Assembly (NCBI GenBank): GCA_944384235.1
Contig: CALWSP010000020.1
Coordinates: 19,033-83,032, forward strand
Direction: 5' to 3'
Source: an uncultured Clostridia bacterium
GTDB lineage: Bacteria > Bacillota > Clostridia > Lachnospirales > CAG-274
Length of the DNA: 64,000 bases
Shown piece by piece: positions 1 to 8,319 of the stretch. The notes beneath the pieces were generated by a model. That model saw only the letters and a program-made list of their open reading frames with translations, had not been told where the DNA came from and did no database searches. Position 1 is the stretch's first letter. Each line of letters begins with the position of its first letter. The translations under genes and the position numbers were made by a program.

Positions 1-3000
1 ACATCTTGTTATGCTGAGGAAGAAGAAAAGGAAAACTCTAGCAAGGAAAAAAATGTTAGCATATATTCTGCAAATGGATATGCAGGCGGTATTGCTGGCA
101 AGAACGAAATTGAGGCAACAATTACACTTTCTTCAACTGGAGAGGACTGGGAAGTTAAGGCTGAAGGTAGCTCAAGTGGAGTAGGTGGTATAGTTGGATA
201 CAACTGTTCTGAATATAGTATAGAAAGTGTGTCTAACTATGCTAGTGTAAATGGCGATGTAAACGTTGGTGGTGTGGTTGGTTACAACAACAATAACACT
301 ACAAAAAGTTATGGCGTTAGAGGTTGTGTTAATTATGGTGACGTTTTTGGAAGACAAAATGTTGGCGGAATTACAGGAAGTGTTAATGTAGGTTTTAATG
401 ACAAGGAAATAGAGGGCAAAATTACATTTGCATTTTGCGAAAACTATGGAAATGTTACAAACAAAACAAACTATACAGGCGGTATAGTTGGGTACATTAA
501 CTCATCACACAACGACAACATTGTGTTTGAAGTTTGTAAAAACTTTGGAGAAGTTGGAAACAAAGACGGGGCAAATGTTGGTGGTATATTAGGCGGAAAT
601 GACGAAGGCAACGATTTATCAAAAGTTATTTTCTACAACAATGTTAATGCAGGAATAATTAATGGTGGTTTTAACTATGGCGGTATAGCTGGATATGTGA
701 GTGGAGATACTGTTCAAGTTGAAGGCAATGTTAATTATTATAATTTTAATGGAAAAGACGGTTTTGGTGGCATTGTTTGTTCTGGTGTGAACGCAGAATA
801 TAGGAACAATATTAATATTAACAGCAAAAATTTTGTTACTAACGGGTACCAAAGTGATGGCGGAACGAATCTATATTTTGGGGAGAGCATAGAAAGCACT
901 GAAAATATTCCAAATGTTGTGAATGTTAGGGAAAAAATTAAGGCAAGTTATGAAAGTGAAAACGTTAAATTATTATGGGACAATTTATATGGCTTAGAAA
1001 ATGAAGCCTTTACAGTTTCTTCTGAGAATATAAGTGGTTTTAAATTTAGCATAGACACGAAAACAGAAAATGGTGGCTCAACTATTGAGAACATTGCAAT
1101 TGCTACTCAAAGCGAAGTTGACAAGTTTAAGTATTATGATTTTAATGTTATGTTAAAGGACATAGACGGAAACAAGTTGTATTTAAACAAAGACGGCGAG
1201 TTAGTAGATGAAATTCCTGACGAGGCTTTAAGAATTAGCATTGAAGAGTATGACAACATTAAATGGGGAATTTTTAAGCTAAAGGAAGCAAAGGAAAGAA
1301 TTGTAGAAGTTGAAATTACTGTTTTAGGTGTTAATGTTAAAGCTAGTGAAAAAGACAAAATGGAAAAGAGCAACTTGATTGTTATAAACGAAATTTCGTT
1401 AAACAGAGGTGAAAATTCTCAAGAGAATATGCTAACTCTTTACAGAAATGGTGATACATATGTTGGAATTAACCAAAATCAAGGAGTGGCTATTTACGAC
1501 ATTTTATACAACCCAAACGACAATGAACACAAAAATTATGATGCAAAGATGTATTATGAGGACATTGACAGTGCAATTCAAAGCTATTTTAGGAGTCAAT
1601 TTAGTTCAGTTGCTTTAGAAAGCCAAAACATTATTTTAACTAGGTACGACAATGGCTACAAATTAAACTGGGATAAAGCTCAAGGTGGATACGCTTATTT
1701 AGTTGAAGTTTATACTTACAACGACAATGAATGGGTGTTAAGAAAGCAACAAGAAGTTAGATACGGCACAGAGTATAGGTTTAAGGCTGAAAGAAAATGG
1801 CTTAATGACGGAGCAAGCTCTATTATGTGCAAGGTGAAAACCACAAATGGTCTATATGAAAAGGGCAGAGCTTTAGGTGAAAACGGGCAATTTATTTCAA
1901 ACGCTGGAAAATCTAACATTATTGGCATTGGAGAGCTTTTACCTAGCCCAGAAATTAGTTTTGAGCTTATTAACGAAAAAGGTGACTATATAATTAGTTT
2001 GTTAAATGCAAAAGAGTACAAAGATTTAGAGAAAGAAAACATTGACATTTATTTGAATATTAATGGCGTTGGGGCTAAGTTTAAAGTTGTAGGCAATATT
2101 AAGTTTGAGTACAACAAAGACGAGGATTTAAGCCTTAATGTTATAGCTCAAGCTAGAATTAGCAACAACGAGAAATATATGAACTCTATAGCTATTAGCA
2201 AGCAATTAAATTTATATAGTGTTAAGAGTTTAGCAAGCAACAGATTTAGTGAAATTGAAAAAGGTAGCTACTTTACTGGCGACAACCCTCTTGAGCTTAA
2301 ATTTAACGGAAGCATTAAGAGCAAAGAAAATGTGTTAAACACTAGATACAACGAGATTTTATACAACGGTGTTGTATATGGCTATGACGAAATGAGAGAA
2401 AGCGAAAGAAATGATTTTGTGATAGCTAATTTAGAGGAGATACCTGCTAATTCTAAGGTTATTTTTAGGTCGTATTTAGCTGGCGATATGAATATGGGTG
2501 TTAGTTATGGGCATAAGGTTTTAGAAAAGGCTAAATACGAAGATGTTCAAAAATATATAAACCAAAGTGGTTATGTTGTTAGGAAAAACAAGGATTATTA
2601 TGATGTTTATTACAATGTTTTACTAGCAAACAAAGGCAAATTTGGAAAGCAAATTTTAGAAAAAGAAGTTGTTTTACCAAAGGGCTTAGAAAAAGTTAAT
2701 TTAAATGACGACTATGATTTAAGCAACGGTTTATATAAATTTAGTTTTAGCGACAATGGCTCTGGAAAATACAAGGTTAGAATTAGTGGAAAAAATGCTG
2801 GCTTTGAAAACAAGGTTTTATTTGACGAAATTACAGAAAACAAGCAAATTTTAGTTAACGGAAAGGACTGGATTTTTGACAGTTTAGTTGTTGAAGTTGC
2901 TAAGATTGGCAAGGAAAGTATTATAACTGAAAATATGGGAAGTTATGTAAAGAAAGAATACAACTTTAAATACAGTTTACCAGAAATTAAAGTTATTGAT

Positions 3001-3975
3001 GTTAAAAGATTAGATGGATACAACTACAATGTTAGCTTTAATGGATATGTTGATGGCAGCGAGGAGTTTAACCAAGCTAAGGGATATAGCATTAGAGTGT
3101 ATGGAAAGGCTGAAAATGTTGGTTGGTATGTTGTGGGCAGTTTAATTGACAAAAACCAAAGTAGTGCAAGTGTTGATTTAAGTCCATTTAAAAACCAAGA
3201 TATTAAAGTTGGCGTGGTTGCTATTGTTGACGAAAAGGCAAGAAGCGAAAGGTTTAAGTCAAATTCTATTATTAAAGAAGTTTATGATGTTAAGGTTGAA
3301 GAAGAGGTTAAGCTAGGAAAAGTTAGCATAGAGTTAAAGCCTTATACATATATAAGCGAGTTTGAAAATGGAATTGTGTTAAAGTTTGATGTTCTTGAAA
3401 ATGATGAAAGTGGCAAATATGTTATTTCTGGAAATGTTCTAGATGGGCAAACTTTGGTTTATAGCTTTGAAGAGAAAGAAGTTATTAACGGGGAGTGTTA
3501 TTTAAAGAATGTTCCAATTAATGCCCTTAACAAAGAGTTGAAAGTTAGGTATAAATTTATTAAAGAAAATGGCAAGAGTTCTGAAGAAAGCAAGGAAATT
3601 AGCATTAAGCTTCCTAAAGCTAAATTAGACACGCTAAAAGTTATAGTTGACGAAAAAGGGTTAAGCATTGAAAAGGGAAAATATGTTATTAGTTACAACA
3701 TTATTTTAAAGAGCAAAGACGGTAGAAGAAAGGAAGTTGACATAGACTTAAGTTCAAAGAAAGTTATTGTTGACGGAATGGAAATTAAAAAATTATCTAG
3801 CGTTCTTGACAAAAATGTATACAGCATTGACAAGGGTAAAACTGACATTAATTTAGAATTTTTGGAAGATAAAATTATGATTTTACCTCTTGAAAATGTA
3901 GAAAGCATTGAGGTTAGTGCTAATTCTCTAGATGATAGCATTGAAAAGACAGATGTTTTTGTGTGGAAGAAATAG
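1..3975 (+). CDS. Large GLUG-repeat surface protein, 5' end outside the window (partial)
   Basis: The frame is open from base 1 to a TAG stop, giving 1324 visible residues; start codon and any signal peptide lie upstream of the window. The first ~270 residues carry about eight GLUG-like repeats with the core (N/Y)xGGI(V/A)GY, beginning near bases 82, 181, 265, 361, 478, 577, 679 and 763, so spaced about 28-39 residues apart. Such repeats occur in extracellular adhesin-like proteins. The rest is rich in beta-prone, Lys/Asn/Glu-rich sequence and may be a string of beta-sandwich modules; that is inference. No SLH, LPXTG or membrane anchor is visible at the C terminus. Three minor pilin-like genes follow at once (21-base gap), so a role as a pilus-associated or pilus-secreted adhesin is plausible. 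Confidence 0.75.
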   Translation, partial: TSCYAEEEEKENSSKEKNVSIYSANGYAGGIAGKNEIEATITLSSTGEDWEVKAEGSSSGVGGIVGYNCSEYSIESVSNYASVNGDVNVGGVVGYNNNNTTKSYGVRGCVNYGDVFGRQNVGGITGSVNVGFNDKEIEGKITFAFCENYGNVTNKTNYTGGIVGYINSSHNDNIVFEVCKNFGEVGNKDGANVGGILGGNDEGNDLSKVIFYNNVNAGIINGGFNYGGIAGYVSGDTVQVEGNVNYYNFNGKDGFGGIVCSGVNAEYRNNININSKNFVTNGYQSDGGTNLYFGESIESTENIPNVVNVREKIKASYESENVKLLWDNLYGLENEAFTVSSENISGFKFSIDTKTENGGSTIENIAIATQSEVDKFKYYDFNVMLKDIDGNKLYLNKDGELVDEIPDEALRISIEEYDNIKWGIFKLKEAKERIVEVEITVLGVNVKASEKDKMEKSNLIVINEISLNRGENSQENMLTLYRNGDTYVGINQNQGVAIYDILYNPNDNEHKNYDAKMYYEDIDSAIQSYFRSQFSSVALESQNIILTRYDNGYKLNWDKAQGGYAYLVEVYTYNDNEWVLRKQQEVRYGTEYRFKAERKWLNDGASSIMCKVKTTNGLYEKGRALGENGQFISNAGKSNIIGIGELLPSPEISFELINEKGDYIISLLNAKEYKDLEKENIDIYLNINGVGAKFKVVGNIKFEYNKDEDLSLNVIAQARISNNEKYMNSIAISKQLNLYSVKSLASNRFSEIEKGSYFTGDNPLELKFNGSIKSKENVLNTRYNEILYNGVVYGYDEMRESERNDFVIANLEEIPANSKVIFRSYLAGDMNMGVSYGHKVLEKAKYEDVQKYINQSGYVVRKNKDYYDVYYNVLLANKGKFGKQILEKEVVLPKGLEKVNLNDDYDLSNGLYKFSFSDNGSGKYKVRISGKNAGFENKVLFDEITENKQILVNGKDWIFDSLVVEVAKIGKESIITENMGSYVKKEYNFKYSLPEIKVIDVKRLDGYNYNVSFNGYVDGSEEFNQAKGYSIRVYGKAENVGWYVVGSLIDKNQSSASVDLSPFKNQDIKVGVVAIVDEKARSERFKSNSIIKEVYDVKVEEEVKLGKVSIELKPYTYISEFENGIVLKFDVLENDESGKYVISGNVLDGQTLVYSFEEKEVINGECYLKNVPINALNKELKVRYKFIKENGKSSEESKEISIKLPKAKLDTLKVIVDEKGLSIEKGKYVISYNIILKSKDGRRKEVDIDLSSKKVIVDGMEIKKLSSVLDKNVYSIDKGKTDINLEFLEDKIMILPLENVESIEVSANSLDDSIEKTDVFVWKK

Positions 3976-3996
3976 AACAGATAGGAGAGCAGAGAT

Positions 3997-4584
3997 ATGA
4001 AAGGTTTAATAAAAAAAGCTATAAAAAACGAAAGTGGTTTTGCCACAGTTGTTGCAGTGGTTATGCTGGTTTTATTTACTGCCTTAGGTTTGGCTTGCCT
4101 TATTTCTGTTTCTTCCTTTTTAAAAAGCACTCAAACAAGATATTACAGAGAGCAAGTTAAAATTTATGCCACAAGTTTTTCGCAAAGGCTTGAAAAAGAG
4201 CTTGAGGGAATGGACAACGTTATTGGTGGCGGCGACGGGCAGTCTTTATCAAAGTATTTATATGAAAATATGTATACTTTTGGGGACGATAGAACTTGGC
4301 TTGCAAACAAGAGCGACGGAAACGGCGGGTTTTATTCTGAGAAAGTTAAGTTTAGTGCCGACGGATATGAAAGCAGTGAAGTTCAAGTTCCTGAGATGGA
4401 AATTGAAATGTATTGGAGTTGCGACAAAAACCTTACAGGGCTTTCAGAGGAAGAAAGGTATTTAAGCACAACTGTTCATATTAAGGTTAAGGCTATTTAC
4501 AGAGAGTATGAGTATTCATACGAAAGCAATTACAGCCTTATTAAAAATGGTGACGGGAAAGTTAAGTGGAATAAGGTCGTTTAG
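3997..4584 (+). CDS. Minor pilin-like protein (PilX/GspK-like N terminus)
   Basis: 195 residues. A short basic leader ends in ESG followed by FATVVAVVMLVLFTALGLA, a class III (prepilin) cleavage site and hydrophobic helix; cleavage would fall after Gly at about residue 14. Position +5 of the mature protein is Val, not the usual Glu, as in GspK/PilX-type minor pilins. The rest is a soluble domain of about 150 residues with no recognised fold. An AGGAGAG ribosome-binding site precedes the ATG. It sits 21 bases after the GLUG protein and 17 bases before the next minor pilin, so all are probably one transcript. The pilin-like class is well supported; the exact subunit role is not. Confidence 0.75.
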   Translation: MKGLIKKAIKNESGFATVVAVVMLVLFTALGLACLISVSSFLKSTQTRYYREQVKIYATSFSQRLEKELEGMDNVIGGGDGQSLSKYLYENMYTFGDDRTWLANKSDGNGGFYSEKVKFSADGYESSEVQVPEMEIEMYWSCDKNLTGLSEEERYLSTTVHIKVKAIYREYEYSYESNYSLIKNGDGKVKWNKVV

Positions 4585-4601
4585 TTTAAGGTGGTAGATA
4601 T

Positions 4602-4934
4602 ATGAAAAATATATTTAAAAATGAAAAAGGAATGACAATGGTTTCTGTTATTGTTGGCTTTGCTGTTTTAATGTGTGGCAGTGCTATATTTTATCAGGCT
4701 GTTTTAAGTTCAAGAAATATGTTAGAGCTTGCTTACAAGGAAAGTTACGACTTAGAAAAAAGTGTTGAAAACTATTTTAACACTAGGTTTGGCTCTAGTT
4801 CGCCTGCTGGAAGCAGTGTTGAAATTAATTTTAATGGAAATGGAAAAAATATTAAATTTAATTTTGAAATGGTTAAAGTGGAAAACACTGGAGATAGGAC
4901 TGGGCATAAGTTTGACTTTTACTATTTTAAATAA
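4602..4934 (+). CDS. Small minor pilin-like protein
   Basis: 110 residues. The N terminus MKNIFKNEKG precedes MTMVSVIVGFAVLMCGSAIF, a prepilin-type site with Met at +1 and Ser at +5 in place of Glu. The C-terminal domain is only about 70 residues and includes a Gly/Ser/Asn-rich stretch. GGTGG ribosome-binding site. It lies between two other pilin-like genes and is probably cotranscribed with them. An initiating or tip subunit is possible, but the specific role is inference. Confidence 0.7.
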   Translation: MKNIFKNEKGMTMVSVIVGFAVLMCGSAIFYQAVLSSRNMLELAYKESYDLEKSVENYFNTRFGSSSPAGSSVEINFNGNGKNIKFNFEMVKVENTGDRTGHKFDFYYFK

Positions 4935-4948
4935 ATGGAGGTGGGAGA

Positions 4949-5524
4949 TTGACAAGGCTAGTTAAATGGATTAGGAAAAACCAAAAGGGAACAACGATGG
5001 TAGAAATGATTGTTACGTTTGGGCTTTTAAGCATTTTTTTGACAGCATCTGTTATGTTGGTGGCTAATTATGCAAACATTCAAGCCAAAATTTCTGGGCA
5101 GATTTCAGCTGAAAATGTTTCTGAAATGGTTTTAAACACCGTTGAGGGAGAATTGTCAAAGGCCACCGAACTTTTTGGAACTGGAAACAAGTTTATTCAA
5201 GTTAGCGAAGATGTTGTTTTTGGAAAGGTTATTGAGTTTAGCAACAAAGACAAGTACAAATCTAAAATGTTTATAAAAGATGGTATGCTTGAAATTGACT
5301 ATTTTAGAAGAGCTGACATTGTTATGGACAGTAGCACTGTTGTTAGCCGTTGGTATTTTGACGAAAAGGTGTATATGGGAAACAAAATTACTCAATTTGA
5401 CATTGAGGAGTTTAAAACTGGCGGTAGAGTTGTTCAAGGAGTTTACAAGGTTAAAATTAAAGTTGAAAACGGAAGCAGTAGCGTTGAAAAAAGCAGGCTT
5501 ATTGAAATTAGAAACGCTATTTAA
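4949..5524 (+). CDS. Minor pilin-like protein with Glu5
   Basis: 191 residues starting at TTG, chosen because GGAGGTGGGA lies just upstream. The leader MTRLVKWIRKNQKG is followed by TTMVEMIVTFGLLSIFLTAS, a prepilin signal that keeps Glu at +5 but has Thr at +1. The soluble domain resembles PilW/PilV-type minor pilins in length. It is the last gene of the adhesin/minor pilin run; a 257-base gap with a new promoter separates it from the pilin downstream. Confidence 0.72.
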   Translation: MTRLVKWIRKNQKGTTMVEMIVTFGLLSIFLTASVMLVANYANIQAKISGQISAENVSEMVLNTVEGELSKATELFGTGNKFIQVSEDVVFGKVIEFSNKDKYKSKMFIKDGMLEIDYFRRADIVMDSSTVVSRWYFDEKVYMGNKITQFDIEEFKTGGRVVQGVYKVKIKVENGSSSVEKSRLIEIRNAI

Positions 5525-5671
5525 GAGTTGAAAAAAGTTTAACAGATTATATTAATTTAAAGTTGTAACGCTTTAGAGAGAAAACTAATAGATTTATTTT
5601 TAGAAATATAATATATTTTTATTATTTTGGCAAAAATATGGATAATAATAGTTTAATTTGTTAAAAAAGAC

Positions 5672-5700
5672 TTTACATTTAACATAATATATGGTAATAT
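5672..5700 (+). promoter_or_regulatory. Sigma-A promoter of the pilin gene
   Basis: TTTACA at 5672-5677 and TAATAT at 5695-5700 with a 17-base spacer. Transcription would start near 5707, giving a leader of about 75 bases before the pilin ATG. Confidence 0.7.
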
Positions 5701-5721
5701 AATTATGTAAAAGGGGGCTTA

Positions 5722-5766
5722 GTGTACCTGATGGGCCTATCTAAAACGGTTAAAAAAATTTTTTGA
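5722..5766 (+). CDS. Possible 14-residue leader peptide upstream of the pilin gene
   Basis: A GTG codon four bases after AAGGGGG (5711-5717) opens a frame MYLMGLSKTVKKIF ending in TGA at 5764-5766. The stop lies directly before the ribosome-binding site (GAAAGGAAAG) of the pilin that begins at 5782. The frame fills most of the transcribed leader. This arrangement would allow translational coupling or leader-peptide control, but a short frame like this can also arise by chance. Confidence 0.3.
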   Translation: MYLMGLSKTVKKIF

Positions 5767-5781
5767 AAGGAAAGAAAGTAA

Positions 5782-6315
5782 ATGAGTAAATTTAAAAGTT
5801 TTACTAAGGAAATGAGAAAAAGATTAGGTACTGACGTTAAAGGGTTTACTTTAATTGAAGTTATCGTTGTTTTAGTTATCCTTGCTATTTTAATGGCTAT
5901 TGCTATTCCTAATGTTTTAGGTTACATTAACAAGGCTAAGGGTACAGAAAACGAATTAAATGCAAGAAACGTATTTATGGCTGCACAGGTTGAAACAGCT
6001 GAGATTTTAAAGACAAATCCATCTGTTACAGCTACTAATTTTGTTGCAGATAGTAATAAGCACCTTAAGTCTATTTGTAATTTAGCTAACATTGATTATG
6101 TTGATGGTCAGATTACTGTTGTAGAAGATGATGTTACAACAACAGAGAACGCAAAAAACACTCCAAAGATTGTTATCGTTATTGAAGATAGTGCAATTAG
6201 CGGTGTTCAGTATGTTCCTGCTCAAACACAGGCTACTCCAGAAGACCAGGCTAAGATAGTAAACTACCATTCTGATGGTTCTATCAACTACGGTACTAAG
6301 TTTGCAGAGCAATAA
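5782..6315 (+). CDS. Type IV pilin-like major subunit
   Basis: 177 residues. The N terminus has a basic leader ending VKG followed by FTLIEVIVVLVILAILMAIA, the canonical type IV prepilin motif with Phe at +1 and Glu at +5; cleavage is predicted after Gly21. The mature protein of about 156 residues has the usual IPNVLGYINKAK transition after the hydrophobic helix and no Cys pair at the extreme C terminus. AAAGGAAAG ribosome-binding site. Own promoter at 5672 and terminator just after the stop, so it can be expressed at a different level from the minor pilins. Assembly ATPase, platform protein and prepilin peptidase are not in the window. Confidence 0.9.
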   Translation: MSKFKSFTKEMRKRLGTDVKGFTLIEVIVVLVILAILMAIAIPNVLGYINKAKGTENELNARNVFMAAQVETAEILKTNPSVTATNFVADSNKHLKSICNLANIDYVDGQITVVEDDVTTTENAKNTPKIVIVIEDSAISGVQYVPAQTQATPEDQAKIVNYHSDGSINYGTKFAEQ

Positions 6316-6339
6316 ATAAAAAAGTAAATAACAGGTACA

Positions 6340-6367
6340 AGGGCTGATGGAAACATCAGCCTTTTTT
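6340..6367 (+). terminator. Rho-independent terminator of the pilin gene
   Basis: Stem GGCTGATG/CATCAGCC with a GAAA loop, followed by six T. Confidence 0.85.
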
Positions 6368-6375
6368 ATTTAAAG

Positions 6376-6411
6376 AAAAAGGGGTGGTACTAGAAAGTAT
6401 CACCCTTTTTT
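6376..6411 (-). terminator. Terminator of rqcH
   Basis: Stem GGGTGGTAC/GTATCACCC flanked by A and T runs, so it can work on both strands. It follows the rqcH stop on the minus strand. Confidence 0.8.
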
Positions 6412-6417
6412 GAGAAA

Positions 6418-8172
6418 TTATTCAAATTGTTTTAATTTTTTTAAGATGTCGTCAGTTGAGTTTATATAGGCAGTTTTATTTGTTTCATAGATTACCATTC
6501 CTGGTTTTGCACCGTTTGGTTTTTTAACGTTTCTTTTTTCTGTGTAGTCTACTGGAACCATTGAAGAGCCTTGAGCTTTACTAAACCAAGCTGAAAGCTC
6601 AGCAGCTTCGTTTAAAGTTGTGTCTGGAATTGTTGTTCCTTTATTTATTACAATTACGTGGGAGCCAGGAATGTTTTTAGTGTGGAACCACATATCTTTT
6701 GGTTTTGCAACTTTTAGGGTTAAATCATCGTTTTGGTAGTTGTTTTTTCCTACTAAAATGTCATAGCCATCAGAAGAAAGGAAGTGGAGAGGTTTTGACT
6801 TTTTGGAGGACTGTTTTGAATTATCTTTAGATGTTTTTTTAATGTAGCCGTTATCTCTAAGTTCTTTTCTTATTTCTTTAACATCTTGTTCATCAACGCA
6901 GTTATTAACAGAGGTTAGAACTGCATCAAGGTATTGGAGTTCTTCATTGTTTGATTTTATTAACTCCTGCAAAGCCTCGAAAGTTCTTTTTTCTTTATTA
7001 TAGGCTTTAAAGTATTTTTGAGCATTTTCAGCAGGGGTTTTATTTGGGTCTAAAGGTATTTGAATTTGCTCGTAGTTTTCTGAATAAAAATTGTTTAAAG
7101 TTGCAGTTGTCATACCTTGTTTTAGGGAGTAAATGTTTGCTGTTATTAGCTCGCCAAAAAGCCTTTTTTCATCTCTATTTGAAATTTCTTCAAGAGTTTT
7201 TTGCTGAAGTTCTTTTTTTCTAACGCAACGTTCAATGTTTTGGGAGATTAGTTTTCTAAGGTCTTGCGTTTTTTGATTTATTCTATAAGTAAAATCTCTA
7301 GTTTTATAAAAATCTTCCACAAGTTCTGAAAGGGAAGAATAGGAAGTTTTGAAAGAAAATTGTGTCATTTCAAAAGGAGAGAAGTCAACTAAGTTTTGGT
7401 TTTCGTCCTTAATTAATTCAGGAGAAAAGTTTGAAGTTTTAACATAGTTTACAACTTGTTCAAAGGAAGTGTAGAGATTTTTTATTTCCAAAGGAGTTAA
7501 ATTTAAACAAAAAGTTGAAGAATCTACCCCTGCACGATGGCAAATTTCAGAGGAAACAACAGGGCTTATGCCAGTGTAGGAGTGGTAGATTAGCTGGTGT
7601 ATTTTTTTGTTTTGGTTATTATTTATTTCAGTTGTTAAATTTTCCAAAGACAGAGAAAGAGGGTTTATTTTTGACTGGGACACAATTTTATAAGTTCTGC
7701 CTGGCAAAAGCTCTCTAACAGAGCTTTTATCGTGGGAGATGTGTCTTATTGCGTCAAGAATTATGTCGTTTTCGTCTGTTAAAATTATGTTGCTATGTCT
7801 TCCCATTGTTTCTAGAATTAGTTTTTTAGTGGAGTAATCTCCCATTTCGTTTATGGACTCTATGTGAAAAACTACTATTCTATCAAAATCTGGTTGTGTT
7901 ATATCTATTATTTTACCACTTTGGAGATGTTTTCTTAAAACCATACAAAAAAGTGGAGGATTGAGCGGGTTTTGTTTTTGTTCCTTTGTGAAGTGGAACT
8001 TTGGGTTTGATGGGTTTGATGTTAGCAAAAGTTTAAAGGCTTTACCAAAACTTCTTATGCCTAAAATTATTTCGTCTTTTTCTGGCTGATAGATTTTATC
8101 TATTCTACCACCTAAGGTGTTTTGTTTTATTTCTGAAATTAAAGCTGAAACTGTTATGCCGTCAAATGCCAT
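6418..8172 (-). CDS. rqcH: RqcH/NFACT-family ribosome quality control protein
   Basis: 584 residues. The N terminus MAFDGITVSALISEIK and the following GGRIDKIYQPEKDEI are typical of the NFACT-N domain of the RqcH/Rqc2 family (older name fibronectin-binding protein FbpA). A coiled-coil region follows at about 290-430, and the NFACT-R domain lies near 450-560 with DIWFHTKNIPGSHV-like sequence (here DMWFHTKNIPGSHVIV). RqcH binds stalled 50S subunits and recruits tRNA-Ala to add C-terminal Ala tails that mark nascent chains for decay. Single gene, convergent with the pilin gene and divergent from yicC. AAGGAGG ribosome-binding site before the ATG. Confidence 0.92.
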   Translation of the reverse strand: MAFDGITVSALISEIKQNTLGGRIDKIYQPEKDEIILGIRSFGKAFKLLLTSNPSNPKFHFTKEQKQNPLNPPLFCMVLRKHLQSGKIIDITQPDFDRIVVFHIESINEMGDYSTKKLILETMGRHSNIILTDENDIILDAIRHISHDKSSVRELLPGRTYKIVSQSKINPLSLSLENLTTEINNNQNKKIHQLIYHSYTGISPVVSSEICHRAGVDSSTFCLNLTPLEIKNLYTSFEQVVNYVKTSNFSPELIKDENQNLVDFSPFEMTQFSFKTSYSSLSELVEDFYKTRDFTYRINQKTQDLRKLISQNIERCVRKKELQQKTLEEISNRDEKRLFGELITANIYSLKQGMTTATLNNFYSENYEQIQIPLDPNKTPAENAQKYFKAYNKEKRTFEALQELIKSNNEELQYLDAVLTSVNNCVDEQDVKEIRKELRDNGYIKKTSKDNSKQSSKKSKPLHFLSSDGYDILVGKNNYQNDDLTLKVAKPKDMWFHTKNIPGSHVIVINKGTTIPDTTLNEAAELSAWFSKAQGSSMVPVDYTEKRNVKKPNGAKPGMVIYETNKTAYINSTDDILKKLKQFE

Positions 8173-8199
8173 TACATTACCTCCTTATTTTTTTAGGAT

Positions 8200-8228
8200 A
8201 TTATAACATATTTTAAATTATTTTTAAA
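8200..8228 (-). promoter_or_regulatory. Probable rqcH promoter
   Basis: On the minus strand TTTAAA (8228-8223), 17 bases, TATAAT (8205-8200). The -10 box is perfect; the -35 box is weak. Confidence 0.45.
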
Positions 8229-8253
8229 TAGCTAAAAAAATTTTAAAAAAGTC

Positions 8254-8282
8254 TTTTCAATGGGGAAAAAATATTGTATAAT
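8254..8282 (+). promoter_or_regulatory. Promoter of the yicC-gmk-rpoZ operon
   Basis: TTTTCA at 8254-8259, 17-base spacer ending in TG, and TATAAT at 8277-8282. It lies downstream of an in-frame ATG at 8260, which rules that codon out as the yicC start. Confidence 0.75.
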
Positions 8283-8319
8283 AAAAAGAGTGTTAAAAAT
8301 TGAAAGTGAGGTATCAAGT

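Noticed and set aside
60..800. CRISPR-like or tandem DNA repeat in the first gene
   Set aside because: The repetition is at protein level (GLUG motif) with variable DNA and no constant spacer length.
3693..4130. 145-residue frame on the minus strand across the end of the GLUG gene
   Set aside because: It overlaps two supported genes on the opposite strand and has no recognisable domain.
5701..5781. Cyclic-di-GMP riboswitch in the pilin leader
   Set aside because: I could not find the GEMM-I or class II consensus core; a short leader ORF explains the leader better.
8260..8319. Longer N terminus for YicC starting at 8260
   Set aside because: The promoter -10 box at 8277-8282 lies inside it, and MKSMTGYGRGE at 8320 is the family start with a ribosome site.
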